From an uncultured Maribacter sp. (GTDB taxonomy: Bacteria > Bacteroidota > Bacteroidia > Flavobacteriales > Flavobacteriaceae), in contig NZ_CANMRY010000002.1 of the NCBI RefSeq assembly GCF_947500405.1, positions 1 to 64,000 on the forward strand: DNA of 64,000 nucleotides. Direction: 5' to 3'. The notes under the pieces are model-generated. The model saw only the letters and a list, made by a program, of their open reading frames with translations. It had not been told where the DNA came from and did no database searches. This document shows, one piece after another, positions 26,290 through 36,573 of this stretch (positions are counted from its first letter, which is position 1; the number at the start of each line of letters is the position of its first letter). The translations under genes and the position numbers were made by a program.

Positions 26290-27030
26290 TTAAGGTTCAT
26301 TTTCAAGCTTTGAGATAGCTACAGGGAGTATTCTTTCTACAAATTTTGAGTAGGCTAACTCAGAAGGATGCAAACCGTCTGAAGCAACTAGATCTTTATT
26401 CTTTAGCCCCTCTCTTGTTATGTCTGTTATATTTATAAATGAAACATCATTCTTAATACAATAATTTTCTGCAAAAGCATTGTATTTATCTATAGCATTA
26501 GATATTTTAATATCTCCTCTACCAAAAGGGGTATAAGCATAATCTGGAATAGACACAACAATAACCTTACTGCTATCAGATTTAGCCTTTTTAATTGCAG
26601 TTGTAACAAGGGCAGGAAACTCTAGCTCATATAAAGAAAAGGGTTTATTTTGATATTGATTATTTACACCAATTAAAAGTGTTACTAAATTATAGCTATT
26701 GTCTATATTTTCTGAATCTATAGCACTAATTAGATTTGTAGTTGTCCAACCTGTTCTAGCAACCACTTTCAAATCTATGGAGGTGTCCGATTTAAAACCA
26801 CTTAACAATCTTTCTTTTAGTTGCTCTGGGAATTTACAAGGTGCGCAAACACTTTCCCCTATGGTATAACTATCTCCTAAAGAAAGAATGGAAATAGTTC
26901 TACTTTTAAGAGTATCAACTTTTTCTTCGTCTTTTTCCTCTTTAGCAACCAAGCTAATTATGTCTTTGTTATCTGAATACCCAAATGATAAAAACACACT
27001 TAAACTAAAAAATAATAGAAAAAATTTCAT
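26290..27030 (-). CDS. Exported SGNH/GDSL-family hydrolase
   Basis: This 246-residue esterase or lipase of the SGNH superfamily has a signal peptide (about 1-18). Block I with the nucleophile is SLGDSYTIGESV (about 50-61). Block III is LLIGVNNQYQ, and block V with the catalytic Asp and His is SDGLHPSELAYSK. These match lysophospholipase L1/TesA-like or carbohydrate-acetyl esterase relatives acting outside the cytoplasm. It is 35-70 bases from genes on both sides, and the substrate is not predictable. Confidence 0.85.
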   Translation of the reverse strand: MKFFLLFFSLSVFLSFGYSDNKDIISLVAKEEKDEEKVDTLKSRTISILSLGDSYTIGESVCAPCKFPEQLKERLLSGFKSDTSIDLKVVARTGWTTTNLISAIDSENIDNSYNLVTLLIGVNNQYQNKPFSLYELEFPALVTTAIKKAKSDSSKVIVVSIPDYAYTPFGRGDIKISNAIDKYNAFAENYCIKNDVSFINITDITREGLKNKDLVASDGLHPSELAYSKFVERILPVAISKLENEP

Positions 27031-27104
27031 TTTTATTTTAAAGATACAATTTTAAGTTTTGTTCTTACTTTTAACAAAAGATATATAAGAGAAAGGAAAA
27101 TAAT

Positions 27105-28376
27105 TTAATCTATCTTACTAAAACCACAATAAGGGATTAACACTTCTGGAATTTCTATACCATCTTCTACTTGGTAATTTTCTAAAATACCAGCAAGAAC
27201 TCTTGGTAAGGCTAAAGAACTGCCATTTAAAGTATGTGCAAATTGGCTTTTTCCATTCTTGTCTTTAAAACGCAATTTTAATCTGTTAGATTGATAGGCT
27301 TCAAAATTAGAAACCGAACTTATTTCTAACCAACGGTCTTGTGCTGTAGAAAACACTTCAAAATCATAGGTAAGAACAGATGTAAAACCTAAATCACCAC
27401 CACACAATCTCAAAACTCTGTAAGGTAATTTTAACTCTCTAAGTATATTTTTTATATGTTCTACCATACCATCTAAAGCTTCAAATGATTTTAATGGATG
27501 CTCTACGCGTACTATTTCTACCTTATCAAATTGGTGTAAACGATTTAAACCGCGAACATGCGCACCATAACTACCAGCTTCTCTTCTAAAACAAGGTGTA
27601 TATGCTGTATAACAAATAGGGAATTGTTCTTCTTTTACTATTTCTCCTCTAAATAAATTGGTAACAGGAACTTCTGCTGTAGGTATTAAATACAAATCAT
27701 CTTCTCCCACATGATACATTTGACCTTCTTTATCTGGTAGTTGGCCAGTACCATACCCAGATGCTTCGTTTACTAGGTGTGGTACTTGTATTTCTGTGTA
27801 CCCAGCTTCTGCATTTTTATCTAAAAAATAAGAAATTAATGCACGTTGCAAGCGAGCTCCTTTTCCTTTATAAACAGGAAATCCTGCTCCAGTAACTTTT
27901 ACTCCAAGTTCAAAATCTATAATATCATATTTCTTTGCCAATTCCCAGTGCGGCAAGGCATTAGAAACTAACTCGGGAACATCTCCTTCTGCAAAAATCT
28001 CTTCATTATCTTCATCCGTGTTTCCTGCAGGAACACTATCATGAGGTATGTTAGGTATTTGATACAATAAGGCTTGTAATTCTTCTGCAACACTAGCTAA
28101 TGTATCGCTCAAAACCTTAGACTCTTCTTTTAATACTCCAGTTTTTTCTTTTAAAACTTTTGCTTCTTGCGCCTTTCCTGTTTTAAAAAACATTCCAATT
28201 TCTTTAGACAGGGTGTTAGATTCTGCTAAAGTTTTATCTAATTGCGTTTGCGTTTCACGCCTTTTATCATCTAATGCTATTGCTTTATCCAATAAAGGAG
28301 CAGCATCTATATTTCGCTTTTTTAATGCGGTAATAAATTCGTTTTTAGACTCTCTAATTGCCTGTACTTGTAGCAT
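27105..28376 (-). CDS. serS: Seryl-tRNA synthetase
   Basis: This 423-residue class II synthetase charges tRNA-Ser (and tRNA-Sec where present). The N-terminal ~100 residues form the long coiled-coil arm (ETQTQLDKTLAESNTLSKEI). Motif 2 contains CFRREAGSYGAHVRGLNRLH, and motif 3 is LNGSSLALPRVLAGILENYQ. Length is normal. It lies alone between an SGNH hydrolase gene and the HTTM gene. Confidence 0.97.
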   Translation of the reverse strand: MLQVQAIRESKNEFITALKKRNIDAAPLLDKAIALDDKRRETQTQLDKTLAESNTLSKEIGMFFKTGKAQEAKVLKEKTGVLKEESKVLSDTLASVAEELQALLYQIPNIPHDSVPAGNTDEDNEEIFAEGDVPELVSNALPHWELAKKYDIIDFELGVKVTGAGFPVYKGKGARLQRALISYFLDKNAEAGYTEIQVPHLVNEASGYGTGQLPDKEGQMYHVGEDDLYLIPTAEVPVTNLFRGEIVKEEQFPICYTAYTPCFRREAGSYGAHVRGLNRLHQFDKVEIVRVEHPLKSFEALDGMVEHIKNILRELKLPYRVLRLCGGDLGFTSVLTYDFEVFSTAQDRWLEISSVSNFEAYQSNRLKLRFKDKNGKSQFAHTLNGSSLALPRVLAGILENYQVEDGIEIPEVLIPYCGFSKID

Positions 28377-28436
28377 TGGTTATATTTTGAATTGCAAATT
28401 TAGGTTTATTTACTTCTAATGCCAACAGAAAAACGT

Positions 28437-29762
28437 TCACTCTTCTTTTAATTTAGATGGAAGAATCCAATCATGATGCTTAAAGTGGCTCCAAGACTCA
28501 TTTGCTAAATCTATCTTAGGATCTATAAAAGGCTGCATATTCCTCCCATTGATGCTAATTTTAGAATTTATAGCATAGACTGCTATGTCTTCTCCTTTTT
28601 CTTTGTATTCCTTCTTTAAACGCTGTGCAAATTGCCACATAAAATCTGGGTAAGATGCAACTCTTGCTCTTTGCTTTTGAGTTAGATACTTATCTTGCTT
28701 AACATATATTTCTTTGTTCGTATCCTTATTTTTTACTTTAAAAAGAACACTTCCTCTACGACTACGCAACATCATTCTCCAACTTAATCTATGTCCTTCT
28801 TCGGTCCAAAGTACATTATCTGTAATGAAGTGATGCCGTATAGGTAAGAACAATTGAAGAATAAAATAAGTAGTAAAAAAAGCAATTAAAATGTTTTTAT
28901 TTTTTGGATTACTAACCTCTATAGGTTTATTTACTTCCTTTGTCTTAAAAAATATATTTCTAATAGTTTCTGGTTCAAAAAAGAAAACCGTAAAAGCTAA
29001 AGATAAAAATGGAAAAATACCTATTTGAAAAACGATAGCATTAAATAAATGAAAAAATATAGATAAGACAAAAGCTATTTTACGTGTAGGTTTATAAAGT
29101 AATGCAGGAATAACTAGCAAATCAAACAAAATACCAAAGGTTCCCATAATAACATGCACCCAATGTTGTTGTAAAAAATTTCCAATTACATAATAATCTA
29201 CCTTTCCTTTCATTAAAAGTTCTACCATACCAAAATCTAGCCAATCGCCATATAATTTGGCAACCGAAGCGTAGGTATATACAATAATTAGCTGTAAAAC
29301 TATTACCCACTTTACATAAGCGTACATAGTTTTAGATTGCAGACTTAAATTTTTCTTTGCGTCTAAAGAACTACCCATATTTGCTGGTAAAAAACACATT
29401 AAAAAAGAAATTAATGCTAATAAATAATAGTGATTATTATAAGAGGTTTTTTGCATTAAATAGACAGCAGACCATAAAATAAAAAAAGCAATAATACTTA
29501 CGCGATATTTATAACCTAAGGCTATACAAACCCCTAAAGTTCCCATTAAAAAAAAATAGAAGTACATACCATTTCCTGGCAAAGGTTGCAACCACTCAAA
29601 ACCAATAAAATTAAACGTAAAACTAGGCTCTATTAGGGTTCTTTTAATCCACCCTGTAGCCATTGCACCATAACATTCTAAAGAAACTAAGATCCCAAAA
29701 AAGACTCTAAATAATAATAAAGAACTATTATCTATTCTTTGAAAAAGGAACCGATACATCAT
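28437..29762 (-). CDS. HTTM-domain membrane protein (vitamin K-dependent carboxylase-like)
   Basis: This 441-residue integral membrane protein carries an N-terminal HTTM domain of about seven helices, beginning with LLFRVFFGILVSLECYG and including the NNHYYLLALISFLMCFLPA loop. A ~150-residue soluble C-terminal part includes RLSWRMMLRSRRGSVLFKV. This arrangement is that of bacterial proteins related to vitamin K-dependent gamma-carboxylase. Whether it carboxylates glutamate is unknown. It abuts ribF (1-base gap), so the two are probably cotranscribed, and is distinct from the SdpB-type HTTM protein at 6734. Confidence 0.85.
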   Translation of the reverse strand: MMYRFLFQRIDNSSLLLFRVFFGILVSLECYGAMATGWIKRTLIEPSFTFNFIGFEWLQPLPGNGMYFYFFLMGTLGVCIALGYKYRVSIIAFFILWSAVYLMQKTSYNNHYYLLALISFLMCFLPANMGSSLDAKKNLSLQSKTMYAYVKWVIVLQLIIVYTYASVAKLYGDWLDFGMVELLMKGKVDYYVIGNFLQQHWVHVIMGTFGILFDLLVIPALLYKPTRKIAFVLSIFFHLFNAIVFQIGIFPFLSLAFTVFFFEPETIRNIFFKTKEVNKPIEVSNPKNKNILIAFFTTYFILQLFLPIRHHFITDNVLWTEEGHRLSWRMMLRSRRGSVLFKVKNKDTNKEIYVKQDKYLTQKQRARVASYPDFMWQFAQRLKKEYKEKGEDIAVYAINSKISINGRNMQPFIDPKIDLANESWSHFKHHDWILPSKLKEE

Positions 29763-29763
29763 T

Positions 29764-30690
29764 TTAGCTTGCTATTAATTTTAATGAAGTTTCTTTGTCT
29801 ATTATTAGCTGAGCTTTTAGCGCTTCAATAGATTCAAATTTTTGTTCATCCCTTATTCGCTCTAAAATATCAACTTGTATTTTTTGCCCATATAAATCCT
29901 GATTAAAATCAAAAAAATGAACCTCTATAGTTTGCTTTTTTCCTGCAACAGTAGGATTAAAACCAATATTCATCATACCATACACCGTAACATTGTTTAG
30001 AATACTTTGTACAACATAAACACCATTTTTTGGAATAAGTTTATACTTTTCTTCTATCGCAATATTTGCAGTAGGAAAACTTAATTTTCTACCTAGCTCT
30101 TTTCCTTTGGTTACTACTCCACTAAGCATATAATTATATCCTAAATACTTATTTGCAGTTTGTATATCTCCACTATCTAAAGCTTTTCTAATTTTAGTAG
30201 AACTAACAGATACTTCGTTTATTTCTTGCGCCGGAATTTCTTCAACAGTAAAATTATAGGTTACTCCAAAAGCGACTAAATCTTTAATATTTGCATTTCT
30301 ATTACGGCCAAATCTATGGTCGTACCCAATAATTATTTTTTTAGCATCTAATTTGTTTACTAATAAATCTCTAACAAATTCAGTAGCAGAAAGTCTTGAA
30401 AAATCTATTGTAAACTGGTGTATAATTAATTGCTCCAAACCTAGTTTCTCTAAAATTACACCCCTTTCTTCTATGGTATTTAAAAGTTTAATCTCTGCAT
30501 CTTTTTGTAAAACCATTCGCGGATGAGGAAAAAAGGTAAGCACAGTAGGCACTAAGCCTAGTTCTTTTGCATTGTTTATAAGGCGTTTTATTATTTTTTT
30601 ATGCCCTATATGTACCCCATCAAAAGTTCCAATAGTAATAGCTATTGGCTGTTTTTTATCGTATTTAGAAATGCTTTGGACAATATTCAC
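29764..30690 (-). CDS. ribF: Bifunctional riboflavin kinase/FMN adenylyltransferase
   Basis: This 308-residue enzyme makes FMN and FAD from riboflavin. The N-terminal nucleotidyltransferase shows ITIGTFDGVHIGHKKII (about 18-34) and IIGYDHRFGRNR. The C-terminal riboflavin kinase shows GRKLSFPTANI and MMNIGFNPTV, then HFFDFNQDLYG. Length is typical. It is first in a two-gene unit with the HTTM protein and diverges from the metalloprotease gene 52 bases away. Confidence 0.96.
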   Translation of the reverse strand: MNIVQSISKYDKKQPIAITIGTFDGVHIGHKKIIKRLINNAKELGLVPTVLTFFPHPRMVLQKDAEIKLLNTIEERGVILEKLGLEQLIIHQFTIDFSRLSATEFVRDLLVNKLDAKKIIIGYDHRFGRNRNANIKDLVAFGVTYNFTVEEIPAQEINEVSVSSTKIRKALDSGDIQTANKYLGYNYMLSGVVTKGKELGRKLSFPTANIAIEEKYKLIPKNGVYVVQSILNNVTVYGMMNIGFNPTVAGKKQTIEVHFFDFNQDLYGQKIQVDILERIRDEQKFESIEALKAQLIIDKETSLKLIAS

Positions 30691-30742
30691 TTTTAATAAA
30701 TAATAAAAGGCTTATCTTTGATTTAGAGATAAAAGACCATTA

Positions 30743-33700
30743 ATGCTTACAAAATTACGTCTACTTTTTTCAATTACCATAGTATTTCTTTCCTTTTACG
30801 GATCTGCACAGAGTAATTACTGGAAACAAGAGGTTTCTAGTAACTCAATAAAAAAAGCTTATACCAAACAATACAAGGTAAAAAAAGGGAAAACATTTAC
30901 ATTTAACGCAAGTAGTTTTAAATCTCAATTAAAATCTGGTGTACGTTCTAAAAACAACGGAATCTCTATATACCTACCTAATGAAAATGGAATACAAGAA
31001 GCTTTTCTGGTAAAAGAGTCTTCGGTTTTATCTCCAATACTTGCAGCTAAATACCCTAATATAAAGTCCTATATAGGATACTCCATTAACAACCCGCAAG
31101 ACAAAGTTCGTTTTAGTATTTCTCATAAAGGCATACAAAGCATGGTTGTTCATGGTAATAAAACAGGAAATACGTACATAGAAAATGTTAAGGGTAATAC
31201 CTATGTTGCCTATAAGAGAGATAAAGAAAATAAAACTGAAAAAGATTTTATTTGTAAAACAAAAGCATCTATTACAAATAAGAGTTCTTCACAAACACTT
31301 AGGCCTGTAGATGATCAAAAATTAAGAAAATATCGTCTAGCGGTTTCTACCACTGGAGAGTACACCAATTTTCATGGTGGTACTGTTACAGATGCTTTAG
31401 CTGCAATAAATGCTACTGTAACAAGACTTAATCAGGTTTTTGAAACAGATTTAGCAATTACCTTTGAATTAGTTTCAAATACCGATGAAGTAATTTATAC
31501 GGATTCAGAAACAGATCCTTATGATGGTAATTTAAACACCCAAACACAAAGTACCTTATCTAGTATTATTGAAGAAGAAAATTATGACATAGGGCACCTT
31601 TTTCATTTAGATGCTGCAAATGGTAGTGCTGGTTCTATAGGTTCTGTGTGCCAAGATGGCAAAAAAGGAAGTGCTTATTCATCCCACCCAAACCCTACAG
31701 GAGATTTATTTGATTTAGATTATGTAGCGCATGAAATAGGGCATCAATTTGGAGCAAACCACACGTGGTCGCATGAATCTGAAGGAACTTTAGTACAAGC
31801 AGAACCCGGAAGTGGAACCACGATTATGGGGTATGCAGGTATTGTAGGTGACAATAATGTTGCCTCTAACGGAGATGGTTATTTTCATTATTGGAGCATT
31901 GTACAAATTGCTAATTATGTAAAAACAACTAATTGTGCTGAAGAAACAGATTTAACAAATTTGCCCCCCACAATAACTTTAACAGGAAATTTTACTATTC
32001 CAAAATCCACCCCTTTTGTTTTAACAGGAAATGCCACAGATACAGACCCCACAGATGTACTAACCTATACTTGGGAACAAATTGACAATGGCGTTATTAC
32101 ACAAGCTACATTTGGTCCAACTAGCGTAAGTGGCGCAAATTTTAGATCACAAATTCCTTCTACAAGTCCAGAACGTTATTTTCCAAAACTTTCTAGCATT
32201 TTAAGCGGGCAACTTACCCAAACCATGCCAACCATAAATTCTGAATGGGAAACCTTATCTGAAGTAGAAAGAGAATTAAATTTTGCACTCACCGTAAGAG
32301 ATAATGCTTCTGGAGGGGGACAAGTAGTTACAGACCTGGTTGAAGTTTCTGTTAGTGGTAATGCAGGGCCTTTTAGAGTTACCTCACAAACAACTAATGA
32401 AGTTTTAGAAGCAGGTTCCACCCAAACTATTCTTTGGGATGTAGCCAATACAGATAAAGCCCCAATAAATACTACACAAGTAGACATATTATTATCTACG
32501 GATGGAGGATTAACATACCCTATTACATTAAGTGAAGATGTTGTAAATGACGGAGAACATAAAATAATTATTCCAGGTGTTGCTACAACGCAAGCTAGAG
32601 TTATGGTTAAAGCCAGCAACTCTATTTACTTTGCAATAAATGACACCAACTTTACTATTGAAGAAAGTGAAGTTATTCTAAACTTTACAAACTTAGAATA
32701 TGAAGTTTGTTCCCCAGATGATGTTACTACAACCTTTAACTATGAAACTTACTTAGGTTTTGCAGAAGAAAGCACTTTTAGTGTTGCGTCTCCTCCTCCT
32801 GGTTTAGGCATAACTTTTTCACCAGAAACTGCAACACTAAATGATACTGAAGTTACTATATCATTTACAAATATTGGTTCTTTAACTGCTGGCACCTATC
32901 CAATAGAGGTTGTATCTACAGCAACAACGCAAACAAAAACAGTTGTGTTAGAGTTAAATATATTCGATAACTCTTTTACCCCAGTAACCCTGCAAAGTCC
33001 AATAAATGGTATAGAAGACACCTCAAAAAATATTACACTAGAGTGGGAAAGCAGCCCCGAATACACCTCTTACGATATAGAAATAGCTACCGATGATTTA
33101 TTTACAACCATTATAGATAGTAAAACCCTAATTTCTAATACTTATAGTCCACTTTCTCTATCCTATGAGACTACTTATTATTGGCGTGTAAAACCAAAAA
33201 ATGCTTGCGGTGAAGGAACTTTTAGCGAACCTTTTAATTTTTCTACCATAAAATTTAGCTGTAAAACCAAAAATGCAGTAGGACTACCTCTAGAAATTTC
33301 TGCAGAAGGGACACCAACAGTAAATTCTACAATTTCTTTTTATGAAGACATAAACTTATCAGATATAAATGTAAGCATAGAAATAGACCATAACTATTTA
33401 TCTGATATTGTCGTTAATTTAATTTCCCCCCAAGGAACTAAAGTAGCACTAGTTTCTAGTTCTTGTGGAGATTTAAAAAACATTAATGCCACTTTTAATG
33501 ATGATGCTAACAGTTTTACCTGTGGAGGGAACCCTGCTATAAATGGAACCGTAAAACCCTTAGGTTCTTTAAGTTCCTTAATTGGTGAATCTATAAAGGG
33601 AGATTGGACACTACAAATAAACGATAATGCCAATGATGATGGTGGTTTTCTTAAAGCTTTTTCTATAGAAATTTGTGTTGAAGGTGAATTTAGACCCGAT

Positions 33701-34516
33701 GAAGATAATGACGGTGTTTTTGATGATGGAGACGATTTATGTCTTGGTACCCCAGAAGGTTTAGAAGTAGATGAAAACGGATGTACTGTTTATCTTTTTC
33801 CAAATACAAATTTTACAGTTTCTACGCAAAGTGAAGCCTGTAGAAATAGTAATGATGGGCAAATTAGTATTGATGCTGCGCTTCCCTTAGAATATACTAT
33901 AGTAATAACTGGTGATACTATAAATTCTACCGATAATTTTAATACTAGTAATTACACCTTAAACAGTTTAAGTGCTGGAGAGTATACTATTTGTATTACA
34001 GGAACAGATGGTAACATAACATACAATGAACATTGTTTTACTGTAAGTATTACGGAACCCGAAGCACTTAATGTAAGTTCTAAAACTGCTATTACTAAAA
34101 ATACGACAACACTATTTTTATCTGGAGCTAATTTATATAACATTGAGCTTAATGGCTTAGTAACGCAAACCACTAAAAGCGAAATTGACATAACATTAAA
34201 ACAAGGCAACAATAACTTAAAAGTATACACTAATACACCATGCCAGGGTGTTCATGAAGAAAACATATATATTTCTAGTACACCTATAATGTACCCTAAT
34301 CCATTAACCTCTATAGCCAATTTATATATTGGCGCTAACCTAGAAGAAGTAGAGGTAAAAATATTTTCTAATACTGGACAATTAATTAAGAGTAAAACAT
34401 ACAACTATATTTCTAATGAAATAGAACTTGATCTTAGTAGTTTACCTATAGGAATTTATTTTATCTCTTATAGTAGTAAAGATATTAAAGGGACTTTAAA
34501 AGTAATTAAGCAATGA
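30743..34516 (+). CDS. Secreted M12B-like metalloprotease with P domain and type IX sorting domain
   Basis: This 1257-residue multidomain protease has a signal peptide ending near FYGSAQS. A prodomain is followed by a reprolysin-type catalytic domain with zinc site HEIGHQFGANH (H330, E331, H334, H340). Ig/FN3-like domains follow, then a proprotein-convertase P domain at about 850-980 (INLSDINVSIEIDHNYLSDI). A Ca-binding Asp-rich linker (PDEDNDGVFDDGDD) comes next, and the last ~75 residues are a type A T9SS sorting domain (MYPNPLTSIANL ... LPIGIYFISY). It is exported by Sec and then the type IX system to the surface or medium. A downstream lipoprotein overlaps it by 4 bases. Confidence 0.93.
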   Translation: MLTKLRLLFSITIVFLSFYGSAQSNYWKQEVSSNSIKKAYTKQYKVKKGKTFTFNASSFKSQLKSGVRSKNNGISIYLPNENGIQEAFLVKESSVLSPILAAKYPNIKSYIGYSINNPQDKVRFSISHKGIQSMVVHGNKTGNTYIENVKGNTYVAYKRDKENKTEKDFICKTKASITNKSSSQTLRPVDDQKLRKYRLAVSTTGEYTNFHGGTVTDALAAINATVTRLNQVFETDLAITFELVSNTDEVIYTDSETDPYDGNLNTQTQSTLSSIIEEENYDIGHLFHLDAANGSAGSIGSVCQDGKKGSAYSSHPNPTGDLFDLDYVAHEIGHQFGANHTWSHESEGTLVQAEPGSGTTIMGYAGIVGDNNVASNGDGYFHYWSIVQIANYVKTTNCAEETDLTNLPPTITLTGNFTIPKSTPFVLTGNATDTDPTDVLTYTWEQIDNGVITQATFGPTSVSGANFRSQIPSTSPERYFPKLSSILSGQLTQTMPTINSEWETLSEVERELNFALTVRDNASGGGQVVTDLVEVSVSGNAGPFRVTSQTTNEVLEAGSTQTILWDVANTDKAPINTTQVDILLSTDGGLTYPITLSEDVVNDGEHKIIIPGVATTQARVMVKASNSIYFAINDTNFTIEESEVILNFTNLEYEVCSPDDVTTTFNYETYLGFAEESTFSVASPPPGLGITFSPETATLNDTEVTISFTNIGSLTAGTYPIEVVSTATTQTKTVVLELNIFDNSFTPVTLQSPINGIEDTSKNITLEWESSPEYTSYDIEIATDDLFTTIIDSKTLISNTYSPLSLSYETTYYWRVKPKNACGEGTFSEPFNFSTIKFSCKTKNAVGLPLEISAEGTPTVNSTISFYEDINLSDINVSIEIDHNYLSDIVVNLISPQGTKVALVSSSCGDLKNINATFNDDANSFTCGGNPAINGTVKPLGSLSSLIGESIKGDWTLQINDNANDDGGFLKAFSIEICVEGEFRPDEDNDGVFDDGDDLCLGTPEGLEVDENGCTVYLFPNTNFTVSTQSEACRNSNDGQISIDAALPLEYTIVITGDTINSTDNFNTSNYTLNSLSAGEYTICITGTDGNITYNEHCFTVSITEPEALNVSSKTAITKNTTTLFLSGANLYNIELNGLVTQTTKSEIDITLKQGNNNLKVYTNTPCQGVHEENIYISSTPIMYPNPLTSIANLYIGANLEEVEVKIFSNTGQLIKSKTYNYISNEIELDLSSLPIGIYFISYSSKDIKGTLKVIKQ

Positions 34517-35199
34517 GAATTTTAGCCGCACTTATATTTAGTTTTTTTGTTTGTGCATGCAGCAAAAAATCTGACTCACCACCAAATCCTCCGCAAAGCA
34601 CGCAACTAACTTATCCAGATAAAAACTCGGAATGTACTACAGGTACATCTATTAGCGATGGTGTTAGTGAAGTAGAATTTAGATGGCAATCTTCAGCAGA
34701 CACCGAAGTATATGAGCTACAAGTAACAAACTTAACATCAGGCACCTCACAATCCATTAACACCCCTAATACAACTGCCAGAGTACCTTTAGACAAAGGC
34801 GCCCCATATACATGGAAAGTACTTTCTAAAAACTCTAAAACTAGTGGCTCTGCTACTAGTGAAACTTGGGCTTTTTATAATGCTGGTTTTGTTACTGCTT
34901 TTGCACCTTTCCCTGCAGAGATAATTACACCTAAAATAGGAGATAATGCCTTTGTAGATATAAATAACGAAGTTACACTAGAATGGTCTGGCTCCGATTT
35001 AGATAATGATATTGATAGTTTTCAACTTTACTACGGAACAGAAAATCCGCCAACAGTACTATTAGAAACCACTACTTCTGGAATAGCAGAATATAAAGTA
35101 ACCGCAGTTGCAGATACCGTATATTACTGGAAAATAATTACTGAAGATAAAGAAGGAAACACTTCAGACTCTGGTATTTTTAGCTTTAAAGCACTTTAA
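34513..35199 (+). CDS. Lipoprotein with fibronectin-III-like domains
   Basis: This 228-residue protein has a lipoprotein signal cleaved before the second Cys of FVCACSKK (about residue 17), a Pro/Ser linker and two FN3-like beta domains (EVEFRWQSSADTEVYELQV and NEVTLEWSGSDLDNDIDSF). The start overlaps the metalloprotease stop in an ATGA, so translation is coupled. It shares the YTWKV/YYWKI motif style with the FN3-like region of the protease. A role as a surface-attached partner of the protease is plausible inference. Confidence 0.85.
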   Translation: MRILAALIFSFFVCACSKKSDSPPNPPQSTQLTYPDKNSECTTGTSISDGVSEVEFRWQSSADTEVYELQVTNLTSGTSQSINTPNTTARVPLDKGAPYTWKVLSKNSKTSGSATSETWAFYNAGFVTAFAPFPAEIITPKIGDNAFVDINNEVTLEWSGSDLDNDIDSFQLYYGTENPPTVLLETTTSGIAEYKVTAVADTVYYWKIITEDKEGNTSDSGIFSFKAL

Positions 35200-35829
35200 T
35201 TACTTTCCGTTAAACTGGTTCATAGTATTTTTTACTCCAGATAGCACAAAAGATGTTATAAGACTTGATGCTTTTTCTAAACGCTCTTTTAATGCCTTAT
35301 TTTCTTCTGCATTCCATTCTCCAAGGACATAATCTACTTGCCTTCCTTTTCCAAAATTGGCTCCTACACCAAACCTAAACCTATTATAAGAAGCAGTTTG
35401 TAAAACTTCCTGCGTACTTTTTAATCCGTTATGGCCACCGTCACTGCCTTTAGTTTTTAATCTAAAGGTTCCAAATTCTAGGTTTATATCATCTGTAATT
35501 ATCAATATATTTTCTAATGGAATTTTCTCTTTATCCATCCAATATTTAATAGCCTTTCCACTTAAATTCATATAAGTAGAAGGTTTTAAACATAGAATGC
35601 TTCTTCCTTTTACTTTAGCTATTGCTATGTCTCCCAATTTCTGAGTTTCAAAAGAAGCTTGTTTATCTGCAGCAAAAGCGTCTACTACTTTAAAGCCTAT
35701 ATTATGCCTAGTTTCTGTATATTCATTTCCAATATTCCCTAAACCAACAACTAAAAATTTTTTCATTATATCTAATTCTTCTAAATAGGTAGTATTCTTA
35801 CCAAACAGTAATTTTATAATAGATAGCAT
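35200..35829 (-). CDS. pth: Peptidyl-tRNA hydrolase
   Basis: This 209-residue Pth releases peptides from stalled peptidyl-tRNA. The catalytic His is in TRHNIGFKVVDAF, the Asn-containing KPSTYMNLSG block and the DDINLEFGTFRLK block are intact, and GGHNGLKS is present. A 21-residue leader precedes the usual start MKKFLVVGLGN. Such a leader is common in Flavobacteria, but a start at 35766 is possible. It is convergent with the preceding lipoprotein gene, ending one base after its stop, and lies after rplY across a shared terminator. Confidence 0.94.
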   Translation of the reverse strand: MLSIIKLLFGKNTTYLEELDIMKKFLVVGLGNIGNEYTETRHNIGFKVVDAFAADKQASFETQKLGDIAIAKVKGRSILCLKPSTYMNLSGKAIKYWMDKEKIPLENILIITDDINLEFGTFRLKTKGSDGGHNGLKSTQEVLQTASYNRFRFGVGANFGKGRQVDYVLGEWNAEENKALKERLEKASSLITSFVLSGVKNTMNQFNGK

Positions 35830-35853
35830 ACGTTAAAATGTAATGCTATAAAA

Positions 35854-35891
35854 ATACAAAAGCATCCTATAAAAATAGGATGCTTTTGTAT
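35854..35891. terminator. Strong hairpin terminator between rplY and pth
   Basis: A perfect 17-bp stem (35854-35870 with 35875-35891), AAAAGCATCCTAT/ATAGGATGCTTTT at its core, separates rplY from pth. It would end the rplY transcript on the minus strand. Confidence 0.8.
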
Positions 35892-35908
35892 ACTTATAAG
35901 AATTTTAC

Positions 35909-36529
35909 TTATTCTGCAGCAGCTTCTGCTGGCGCTTCTGCTCCTTCTTCTCCTTCTTCTTCATCGTCATCTTCTTCTACTGTGTTACGAGAAGTCTTAA
36001 CCTGTACAACTACAGTGCTATCTGGATGAAGTAATGTATAATCATCGCTCTTTAATGATGCAACTTTTATATTTCCACCAATTTTAAGTTCAGAAATATC
36101 TACATCAAAGAAATCTACCAGGTTTGCTGGTAAGGCTTTAACCGTAAGTTTTCTATTTCTAAATAATAAACGTCCACCATTTTTAACTCCTGGAGAGTTA
36201 CCTAATAATCTTACAGGTATAGACATTGTAACTTCTTTGTCTGCAAATAATTGGTAAAAATCTATGTGGATAATTTTATCGGTTACTGGGTGAAACTGGA
36301 TATCTTGCATAATAGCATCTACCTTAGTTCCGTTTTCCAACTCAATCACAACAGTGTGTGCGTTTGGAGTGTAAACCAAATCTCTAAATGATAATTCATC
36401 TGCTGAAAAATGTAATGGTTTTTCCCCTCCGTATACTACGCAAGGAACCTTTCCAGCATTACGTAAGGCTTTTGTTGCTTTTTTGCCTACGCTTTCTCTT
36501 TCTGATCCTTTAATTGTAATTGACTTCAT
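35909..36529 (-). CDS. rplY: 50S ribosomal protein L25/general stress protein Ctc
   Basis: This 206-residue TL5/Ctc-type L25 binds 5S rRNA in the large subunit. The N-terminal domain starts [20 protein letters not shown] and contains [11 protein letters not shown]. The C-terminal beta domain spans about 95-180, and the last ~25 residues are an acidic Glu/Ala tail like that of S16 in this window. It lies 44 bases downstream of prs, an arrangement found in many bacteria, and ends at a strong terminator. Confidence 0.96.
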   Translation of the reverse strand: MKSITIKGSERESVGKKATKALRNAGKVPCVVYGGEKPLHFSADELSFRDLVYTPNAHTVVIELENGTKVDAIMQDIQFHPVTDKIIHIDFYQLFADKEVTMSIPVRLLGNSPGVKNGGRLLFRNRKLTVKALPANLVDFFDVDISELKIGGNIKVASLKSDDYTLLHPDSTVVVQVKTSRNTVEEDDDEEEGEEGAEAPAEAAAE

Positions 36530-36573
36530 TATGTATATTAAAAATTAATAATTCGATTTAAAATTCTATTATT

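Noticed and set aside
28437..29762. The HTTM protein as part of a second Sdp-like system
   Set aside because: It belongs to the longer carboxylase-like HTTM group, lies beside ribF and has no SdpA- or SdpC-like neighbours.
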